Shown in pieces: positions 58,001 to 64,000 of a stretch of 64,000 bases of DNA. A program made the position numbers and the translations under genes. Origin of the DNA: Chrysophaeum taylorii (Eukaryota > Sar > Pelagophyceae > Pelagomonadales > Pelagomonadaceae); assembly GCA_029834535.1 (NCBI GenBank), contig JAQMWT010000034.1, positions 124,001 through 188,000 of the forward strand. Direction: 5' to 3'. The notes under the pieces were generated by a model, which was given only the letters and a program-made list of their open reading frames with translations, did no database searches and had not been told where the DNA came from. How positions within the stretch are numbered: the first letter of the stretch is position 1; the number at the start of each line of letters is the position of its first letter.

Positions 58001-58436
58001 GCCCAATCGACGCTGGCTCTCGGACATTCCGGAACTCTCCTACCTCTCCCACATCGTCTTTCGACTCTGGGAGGACACGTCCTGCGACGAGACAGACCCC
58101 CAGAGGCACATGGTCGAGCTCTCCTTCTCGCCGGGGACCAAGTTCGACTACGATTCCCTCGACGACGAGACGAAACCAGTTCCGTCGCCGCCCCAAAGGA
58201 AGAGCAAGACGACCGCTGACTCGGACGCGAGCGAGCCCCCGCCCACGCAACCCCTCGAGCCCTTCGCCTACGTCCCGTGCCAGCGCCTCGAGGAATACTT
58301 CACCGCAAAGCCCTCCTCGAGCGGCGAAGACTGCCTAGCGAGCGCCACGAAGCGGTACGAAGACCTCGCGCGCAAGCTCCACGCCCTCGCCGCCGACCAG
58401 AAACAACAGCGCGGGGCCGGAGCGACAAAAAAATAA
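55097..58436 (+). CDS. PPIP5K: Inositol hexakisphosphate/diphosphoinositol-pentakisphosphate kinase (PPIP5K/VIP1), three exons
   Basis: Exons 55097-55803, 55851-56035, 56083-58436; 1081 aa. Makes inositol pyrophosphates (1-InsP7, InsP8) that report phosphate and energy status. Residues about 28-340: ATP-grasp kinase ([68 protein letters not shown]). Residues about 430-1040: histidine-acid-phosphatase domain with [14 protein letters not shown] (RHGDR at about 441). Between them is a Gln/His/Ala low-complexity linker. Intron 1 (55804-55850, 47 nt) begins GCGAGT and ends GCAG: a GC-AG intron proven by the conserved [17 protein letters not shown] across the junction. Intron 2 (56036-56082, 47 nt) is GT-AG and joins FDILRTHDG to RTLVCDVNG. 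Phosphatase residues look intact. Confidence 0.93.
55804..55850 (+). other. GC-AG intron of PPIP5K
   Basis: 47 nt, GCGAGTGCGACG...TTCTCCGCAG. Splicing restores the family-conserved junction [14 protein letters not shown]; no GT donor in this interval does. Confidence 0.9.
56036..56082 (+). other. GT-AG intron of PPIP5K
   Basis: 47 nt, GTAGGCGGACG...GTCGAGCAG, phase 1; joins HDG to RTLVCDVNG. Confidence 0.9.
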
Positions 58437-58453
58437 ATAAATCTTAAGCATCC

Positions 58454-58456
58454 TTA

Positions 58457-58502
<46 letters not shown>

Positions 58503-59857
58503 TCGGGGGGTGATTTTGGATAGGCGCACGGAGCGATGGGGGCGCGGCGCGCGAAGCCGTCGTTGTGGTTGATTGTGGCGTAGTCCCGGCCTTTGTTGTA
58601 GCTGTAGTCCCCCACAAACCGGACGGGGGCCTTTTTGAACGCCTCGTCGAGCGTCACGTCGTGCTCGCCGAGGACGAAGTGGAAGGCGTCACCGCACTCG
58701 GGAGGTTTCCTCGTGCTGACCTCGAGGTGGAAGTGGCGGCGAATCAAGTCGGCGCAGGCGACGACATCGCCAGAGTCGCAGAGGCCCCGCGGGGTTTCTT
58801 GGAGATAAAAGGCAGAGACCGGGGGACCGAGGGCGCGGATGCGGTCAAAGTCTCCGAGAGCGACGGCGCAGGCCGCGTGGGAAGAGTCTATGTCGAGGCG
58901 CGCGGTAGTGTGCGCGCTCTGGCGCGCGAGGAGCCTCATGCGGTTGTCGACGGGCGCAAACTTGGCCCGGAGCCTCGAGGCGACGGCTTTGGCGAGGCTC
59001 AGCGGATTTTGGATCGTCGTCGTCGTCACGTTGGCCGCCATGAAGTTCATCGCGGCCCCCAAGACCTCGGAGACCACGAGGTCCCGCGACCCCAAAGCGT
59101 AGCTCTCGCCGTAGACGTACCATTCGCCGGAACGCGCGATATCGGCGCACGCGTCGACGTAAGAAGTCGCGCGGCCCGCGACCTTCTCGGGAGACACGAC
59201 GAGGCTCGAGCCGTTATGTTTGCGACAAAATATCGCGTCGCACACCTCGTCGACGCAACACCCGGCGGCCCAGGGCCCGCGGCGCCAGGTTGCCGGGGTG
59301 AGGGTATTGAACCGCGTCGGCCACAGCAAGGGTCCGACGACGACGTCGCCGCGGATCCGCCCCACTCTCGAGTACGCGGAGGATTCGTTGCCAGCCTTGA
59401 TGAGACGCGCGCACTCTTCGCACTGCCATCCCTGGATCAACGACGATTCGTCCTTCTCCGCCGGACGACTGGGATACCGCCGCTTGTCGATGATCACGCG
59501 AACCCGTCGTTGTTGTTGTTGGCCGCTCGTCGACCGTCTTACCGACGCCGTCTCGAGGTTCTCGAAGGTGATGGAGGCGATCGTCAAAGCCTTGGGTTTT
59601 ATCACCTTTAGGATCCACTCCTTCCATGCGACATAGCTATTCGACTCGGACGTCACGATGTACCAATCGACGATGTCGTCCTTGCTCACCACGACCTGGC
59701 CGATGGGGCCGGCAAGCCAGCTCTCGTAGACGAGGGGGAGCCCGCGGATTTCGCCCGTGATGCAAATCGCAACACGCTCGCCGCGCGCGGTGGTGGCACA
59801 CGCTGCTGCAGCCACCACCACCACCTTTACTACTACTACGAATCCTATTCGCATCAT
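58454..59857 (-). CDS. Secreted glycosyltransferase-like protein
   Basis: 467 aa. Residues 4-26 are a signal peptide or anchor (IGFVVVVKVVVVAAAACATTARG). VAICITGEIRGLP (29-41) and VDWYIVTSES (63-72) are the opening strands seen in polysaccharide-synthesis glycosyltransferases of the 'CxTGxxR' type. IQGWQCEECARLI (141-153) followed by YSRVGRIRGDVVVGPLLWP (162-180) matches their 'Yd.vvR.RpDl' block, with D171 a likely metal or donor-binding acid. Later there are YVYGESYALGSRDLV and a C-terminal VGDYSYNKGRDYATINHNDGF. The final 15 residues are Arg, read from a (GTC)n repeat, so the true end is uncertain. It should act in the Golgi on surface glycans. Acceptor unknown. Stop 17 bp from PPIP5K. Confidence 0.6.
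58458..58502. repeat. (GTC)n microsatellite in convergent spacer
   Basis: About 15 CGT/GTC units; on the minus strand they encode the Arg run at the end of the glycosyltransferase-like protein. Confidence 0.95.
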
Positions 59858-59873
59858 CAGATGATTATCATCG

Positions 59874-60066
59874 TGTCGTTAAAAAGATATATATTGAGAT
59901 ACACACACATCTATATACGTAATATATATACATATATATATGCGGTACAAGGCGCGCACAGTGGAAAAAAAAAGAGCCATGACGTGGGGAGGTGTCATAA
60001 CGGCAATTATAAACTTGCACGTTAAAATATGGACAAATGCGTCGCAATTGCGACCAAAATGGGGAT
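59874..60066. repeat. Repeat C, copy 1 (upstream of glycosyltransferase-like gene)
   Basis: About 190 bp, AT-rich, from CGTGTCGTTAAAAAGA through an alternating TA tract, GTGTCATAACGGCAATTATA and ATGGACAAATGCG to AAAATGGGGATTA. A copy with about 90% similarity by eye lies at 61547-61730. It begins 17 bp upstream of the glycosyltransferase-like start codon, so it may carry that gene's promoter. Confidence 0.85.
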
Positions 60067-60330
60067 TAGGGCCGGCGCGGCAGGTGAGGAAGCGCTTCGA
60101 GGTCAAGGTTCGGCTGCGCGGGCGATGGCGACGCCTTCGTCGTGTCGGAGAGCAAGCGGGACGGCGAGGCACGGGTTCGAGTGGGCGATGGGCGGCGAGT
60201 GGTCTCCCGCCTCGCCGAGCGCCGGACGGTTTGTCTCGTCATCCCGGGCCGCGCGGCGGTCCGCCGTCGCTCTCCACGAAGGGGCGAGCCACGACGCGGT
60301 TTACCGCGAGAAAAACCGGAAGACGTCCTA

Positions 60331-60380
60331 AGCAGTCTTGCGTCCTATAGTTCTAATATAGGTAATTTCTCTTTCTAGCA
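60331..60380. repeat. Short direct repeat flanking mobile fragments, left copy
   Basis: CAGTCTTGCGTCCTA and GGTAATTTCTCTTTCTAGCA, separated by 11 bp here; repeated at 60751-60788 without the 11 bp. The two copies enclose retroelement A and helicase-element pieces. Confidence 0.8.
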
Positions 60381-60409
60381 AGTTAGTTACGGCTTATCTT
60401 TTTTCTTCC

Positions 60410-60496
60410 TAACTACTAATCGACAGATGTTTGTTTGTTTGTCTGTCTGTTTGTTTGTCTGTCTTTAAATGTCGACTGCTAAGAGGGGGGGGGGGG
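60410..60496 (-). mobile_element. Retroelement 'A' tail, joined to helicase element
   Basis: TAACTACTAATCGACAGATG, TGTT/TGTC tract, AAATGTCGACTGCTAAGAG and a G run, cut exactly where CTCGATTTAGGG begins. Confidence 0.8.
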
Positions 60497-60740
60497 CTCG
60501 ATTTAGGGTAAGGATCAGGTAGGCGCGAGAGCCAGACAGTGATCCAACAAGCCGTCTACGGCGACCTCGCAGACTATTTCCACGACCCGCGGCGGCTCTT
60601 TCAGCGCGCCATTCTCACGCCCCGTCGAAACGATGTTGTCGATGCTGACAACGCGCGCATGACCGCGGCCTTTTTTTCCCGGAGACGAGGCGTCGGAGTT
60701 CTTTTCGGGAGACTAGGTTGGGTCGGAAGACGACGCCTTT
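60497..60740 (+). mobile_element. Helicase-derived element, 5' fragment
   Basis: CTCGATTTAGGGTAAGGATC then the QAVYGDLADYFHDPRRLFQR and AILTPRRNDVVDADNA coding segment, over 95% identical by eye to 35050-35300. It is lost after GGTTGGGTCGGAAG. Confidence 0.8.
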
Positions 60741-60841
60741 ATCTTGGAAACAGTCTTGCGTCCTAAAGGTAATTTCTCTTTCTAGCACGTAAAAAGAAAA
60801 TACGGAAGACTGACAGGATACACGGACACACAGACAGGCTT

Positions 60842-61374
60842 CTTGGGCAATGTCGAACAGCCTTTACGTAGCTACGGCACCGTCGCCGGCCTCGTCTTTG
60901 GTGCCTTCGGTGAGGCCAGCGCGGCGTGCCACGCTCTCGCCCAAATATGCGAAGAGCGCATCGCTGCGCGAACCTGGGTGGCAAGCGGCTGCGCCAACTT
61001 CACAGAGGCAAAGGCGGCCCAAACTCGCCGCATCTACCGTGAGTGGGGGATCTCCAACGCATTAGGCCGGGCTCGCTGTGCCCTCACCGCCCTCACCCAT
61101 GTCGCCGCCTCGGGGAACCCTACCCAGGCCGCCCGATCCCAGCAGGACGTCACCCTTGGTCGCACATACGTCCGGCGGCAGCATGCGTGCGACCTACGGG
61201 CGGGGCCCGTCCTCTCTTCGCCTGCCCCACGCCTCGGCGATGACCCCGACTAGGTCCCGCGTGCTTATCTCCGCCCGTCAGGCACATCCCTCATACCCCA
61301 CAAACCCACCCACATCCTTCATGCTCCCCACACACCCCCCCCTCTTAGGAGTCGACATTTAAAGACAGACGGAC
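60842..61374 (+). mobile_element. Retroelement 'A', 3' half with ORF end
   Basis: Plus-strand frame giving VEQRLRSYGTVAGLVFGAFG, EASAACHALAQICEERIAAR and on to the LGDDPD stop at about 61253, with about 97% identity to the 33.6-kb copy, followed by its 3' UTR to CGACATTTAAAGACAGAC. The (AAAC)n end is absent. Orientation is opposite to the tail at 60410-60496, so the two make an inverted arrangement. Confidence 0.8.
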
Positions 61375-61502
61375 GGAAGTGACGTACATTGAACTTCCCG
61401 TTTGTTGCGATCCGTTTAGTATGCAATGTACTGATATACTGATCTGACGACGACGGTTTCGCGCACGCATTAATCACCCGAAGAGACTGCTTTTCAACCA
61501 AA

Positions 61503-61765
61503 GGATTAATCTCTCTTAATCGTGCTTGATTAAGTAAGACGCTCGTGTCGTTAAAAAGAGATATATTGAGATACACACACATATATATACGTAATATACG
61601 TATATATATATACGTTACAAGGCGCGTGCTGTGGAAAAAAAACGAACCATGAGGTGGGGAGGTGTCATAACGGCAATTATAAACTTGCATGTTAAAATAT
61701 GGACAAATGCAACCAAAATAGGGATTAATCTCGCTTAATCGTGCTTGAATACGTAAGACGCCACC
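61503..61765. repeat. Repeat C, copy 2, with flanking 42-bp direct repeats
   Basis: Core 61547-61730 matches 59874-60066. It is bracketed by two ~42-bp segments (GGATTAATCTC.CTTAATCGTG plus CTTGA...GTAAGACGC) at 61503-61545 and 61723-61762, as in a tandem duplication. It ends 5 bp before the receptor start codon. Confidence 0.8.
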
Positions 61766-61769
61766 CTAG

Positions 61770-64000
61770 ATGATCATCGTGAGGTGGCTGGTGTGGTGGG
61801 CCTTGCTCCTCGCCGAGGAGGCCCCCGCGAGGAGCCTGAATGCGGGGTGCTTCGTGCCGTTCAGCGACAGCTCGGGGGAGATTTGGTTTAGCACGGGCGA
61901 GTTGTTTGGGCAGGTCGCCGCCGCAGCACTGCTCGCCGCCGACCTGTTCAACGCTCGGGATGGGGCGATCATCCCCGAGTTCGGGGATGCCAACTGCAGC
62001 GGCGTGAATATTTCGATCCGATTCTTCGACACGCGGGAGACGCCGTACAAGGCGTTGGAGGCGCTCTGGGAGCACGGGTCGAAGTTGGAAGCTATCATAG
62101 GCGCGGCTAAGTCGTCGTGCTCGCAGCCGCTCGCCGTCGCCTCCATAATCACCAACTACCCCCAAATTAGCTACTGGAGCAGCTCGCCGACCCTGGACCA
62201 GAAGAGCTTGTACCCGTATTTTACGCGGACGATCCCGTCCGACGACGCCGCCGCGTTGGCCGTGACCGATTTCGTCGCGAGCAACGGCTGGTCGCGGGTC
62301 GGAATTCTCCACGTCTCCGACGAGTACGGGATGGGATACGCCGACGCCGTCTTGATGTCGTGCTCGAGGTTTCAGATGTCGTGCACCTCGGCGAGTTTCG
62401 AGTCCGGGAACATCGATAGTATCGGGTCGGCCCTCGACGTGCTGTACCGCGACGCGTACGCCGTGATCCTCGCTATTCTCTTCGACTCCGATTTCTGGAC
62501 GATGGTGGAACTCGCGATCGAGAAAAATATGATGGGCGCGGACTTTATGTGGATTTTCACGGAGGCGGTCGCGGCTGAAGCCTTTGGCCGTTTTAAGGAA
62601 GAAGGTGCGCTGGTGGGGTCGGCGCGCATTTTTGTTTCCGCAAACATCGACGAGAAAATCGAAACTGCGCTGGAAGCGACGTACGCGAGACAGGACGAGG
62701 CGCGGTTCAACAAAATCGTCGCGGAGGCCGTGGGGTTGCCGCACGTCGACGACCTGTTCTACGACCGGGGCTTGACCTACGACGCGGCGAATTTCGCCTT
62801 CGACGCGACGGCCACGATGGCGTTGGCGGCGTGCGGCTCCTTTACTGCTTTCCTCGACGACAAAACGATTCTGCCCTTCACGGGCGACGATCTCCTCGCT
62901 CAAATATACGCGGCCAACTTCCAGGGGACCTCGGGGACGATCCGGTTCGATTCTTCCGGGAGCCGGCTCCCGCAGGACGCGGTGTATCTGGTCCAGAATG
63001 TCCGGAACGCGTCAGAACTCGTCGGCGTCGGGAGATGGACGCTCGACGCGGGGTGGGCGGAGACGGAGGCTGGACCCTTTGTGTTTCCGAGCGGGAAAAC
63101 CGAACCCCCCTCGGACGTGGTGTCGATCGAGTGCCCCCCGGGGTATTACGGCGAGTTCCGGGAGTGCGTCGCTTGCCCTCCGGGGCGTTACAAGCCCCAC
63201 AGCGGCTCGGCCAGCTGTTCGCTGTGCGACTCGTTCTCTTACGGCGATACCGTAGGGGCGACCTCGTGCACGGAGTGCGGGCCGTTTGCCAAGGTCCCGG
63301 GGGTCGGGAGCACCAACGTCACCGAGTGCATCTGCCAGGAAAACGCCTATTCGCGGCAATGGCCTATCGATCCAACAGCGGGCTGCGTCTCGTGTCACAA
63401 CCTCGAGGCCAACTGCGACGGCGGCTTGACGCAGCCGTACCCAAAGTCCGCGTACTGGATGGACCACCGAAAAAGCGACAAGGAGGCAACGACCTACCGA
63501 TGTCGATATTCCTTCTATTGCGCCGGAGGAACGGGGCCCGTCGAGTGCGCCGGCGAGTACGCGAGCACGCGAAACAACAACACCTGCCTCGACGCCGCGG
63601 GCGAGGCGATCAGACTCAAGTCGTCGGCGAGGTCCTGGTGCACGCCCGGGGCCTCCCACAAGGCGCCGCTCTGCGAAGCAACCTCGACGAGGGGGCGGGG
63701 CCGCGAGGGACTACGACGATATTTCCAAATCGCTAACCTCAACATCAAGTGTCCTCCCGGCACGAACAGATACGTCTTCACCGTCTTTTGCTGGCTCATC
63801 CTCTTGTCGTCGTTCATCCTCATCACCGAGGTCATCCGCCCGACCTATCACCTTCTCGACCTCGTCCTCGACGTATACCAGGACCTCGGTCTCATCGCCA
63901 ACTTCCGCTTCAACTGGCCCGTCTCCATCAACTATTACTTCGTCTTTTACTTCCTCTGTTTGTTCGACGTCGACACCTACTCGCCCAACTGCGCGATCCC
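61770..64000 (+). CDS. Receptor with ANF/periplasmic-binding-protein-like ectodomain (5' part, runs off window)
   Basis: 743 codons, no stop before the window end. Residues 1-22 are a signal peptide (MIIVRWLVWWALLLAEEAPA). Residues about 25-430 resemble a type-I periplasmic binding fold of the receptor-ligand-binding (ANF) family: a GQVAAAALLAADLFNARDG helix, IGAAKSSCSQPLAV, YWSSSPTLDQKSLYPYFTRT, then NGWSRVGILHVSDEYGMGYA. Residues 455-525 form Cys-rich GCC2/GCC3 (ephrin-receptor-like) modules: CPPGYYGEFRECVACPPGRY and CSLCDSFSYGDTVGATSC. A second Cys-rich part follows, then a membrane helix at about 672-690 (FTVFCWLILLSSFILITEVI) and DLGLIANFRFNWP...CLFDVDTYSPNC, a segment common after such modules in protist membrane proteins. 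A class-C-GPCR-like or channel-like C-terminus may follow. Confidence 0.75.
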   Translation, partial: MIIVRWLVWWALLLAEEAPARSLNAGCFVPFSDSSGEIWFSTGELFGQVAAAALLAADLFNARDGAIIPEFGDANCSGVNISIRFFDTRETPYKALEALWEHGSKLEAIIGAAKSSCSQPLAVASIITNYPQISYWSSSPTLDQKSLYPYFTRTIPSDDAAALAVTDFVASNGWSRVGILHVSDEYGMGYADAVLMSCSRFQMSCTSASFESGNIDSIGSALDVLYRDAYAVILAILFDSDFWTMVELAIEKNMMGADFMWIFTEAVAAEAFGRFKEEGALVGSARIFVSANIDEKIETALEATYARQDEARFNKIVAEAVGLPHVDDLFYDRGLTYDAANFAFDATATMALAACGSFTAFLDDKTILPFTGDDLLAQIYAANFQGTSGTIRFDSSGSRLPQDAVYLVQNVRNASELVGVGRWTLDAGWAETEAGPFVFPSGKTEPPSDVVSIECPPGYYGEFRECVACPPGRYKPHSGSASCSLCDSFSYGDTVGATSCTECGPFAKVPGVGSTNVTECICQENAYSRQWPIDPTAGCVSCHNLEANCDGGLTQPYPKSAYWMDHRKSDKEATTYRCRYSFYCAGGTGPVECAGEYASTRNNNTCLDAAGEAIRLKSSARSWCTPGASHKAPLCEATSTRGRGREGLRRYFQIANLNIKCPPGTNRYVFTVFCWLILLSSFILITEVIRPTYHLLDLVLDVYQDLGLIANFRFNWPVSINYYFVFYFLCLFDVDTYSPNCAI

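Noticed and set aside
61725-62903. 392-residue minus-strand ORF opposite the receptor gene
   Set aside because: It is a GC-rich shadow of the receptor reading frame, which has a signal peptide and recognisable domains.
1-64000. tRNA or rRNA genes
   Set aside because: I looked for B-box-like GGTTCGANNCC sequences with plausible cloverleaf context and found none I could support; a tRNAscan run would be decisive.
1-64000. Bacterial origin of the window
   Set aside because: Introns, spliceosomal, cap-methylation and flagellar dynein genes, LINEs and the lack of operons or ribosome-binding sites all argue for a eukaryotic nucleus.

Overview
This window is nuclear DNA from a eukaryote, most likely a small flagellated alga with a compact genome. 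A stramenopile of the pelagophyte kind fits best; a haptophyte or another alga cannot be excluded. Reasons: the genes are long, GC-rich and mostly intronless. They include purely eukaryotic families: CWC27 spliceosomal cyclophilin, cap 2'-O-methyltransferase, PPIP5K/VIP1, F-box and RING proteins, a cyclic-nucleotide-binding protein, and an LRRC56/ODA8-like dynein-arm factor that implies motile flagella. A diaminopimelate-decarboxylase family enzyme fits a photosynthetic lineage. The only introns I can prove are 47-62 nt long, and two of the four use GC instead of GT at the donor.

Layout. 1-0.9 kb: wreck of a LINE reverse transcriptase ending in a TTAG tail. 1.4-6.6 kb: nitrilase-like amidase, RING protein, and a glycosyltransferase/alginate-lyase-like fusion. 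6.6-16.7 kb: gene-poor and repeat-rich, with a helicase-derived mobile element, LINE tails, a short repeat family and a broken polycystin-type channel gene. 17-33.4 kb: dense genes (PhlG-like hydrolase, PLP decarboxylase, F-box-like protein, endonuclease III, CWC27, two little-known proteins, and a 1722-aa fibronectin-III protein). 33.6-36.0 kb: a second, better mobile-element block. 36-44.7 kb: threonine synthase-like enzyme, KOW+J-domain protein, F-box protein, YbaK-type deacylase, OmpA-like-domain protein, LRRC56 homologue, small HhH protein. 44.7-49.1 kb: decayed sequence with no gene I can defend. 49.1-59.9 kb: dense genes again (two unknowns, cap methyltransferase, a possible haem-utilisation-like protein, two-CNBD protein, PPIP5K, secreted glycosyltransferase-like protein). 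59.9-61.8 kb: repeats and mobile-element fragments. 61.8-64 kb: the 5' part of a receptor with a periplasmic-binding-protein-like ectodomain, running off the window.

Gene order is strikingly regular. Strands alternate, so genes sit head-to-head over spacers as short as 36 bp, and tail-to-tail with 8 bp overlap to about 150 bp spacing. Trinucleotide repeats (GTC/GAC) and tetranucleotides (TTTG/CAAA) collect at gene ends, and read-through of such repeats produces Asp, Glu, Ser, Gln, His, Arg and Ala runs in many proteins.

The genes do not form one pathway. Loose themes are cell signalling (cNMP sensor beside PPIP5K, EF-hand proteins, receptor, relic channel), glycan handling (two glycosyltransferase-like genes, one with a lyase-like domain), RNA processing (CWC27, cap methyltransferase), amino-acid metabolism and the flagellum. 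The best candidates for something undescribed are the ~1 kb helicase-derived element with fixed ends, the retroelement repeatedly joined to it at one exact position, and several unusual domain fusions.
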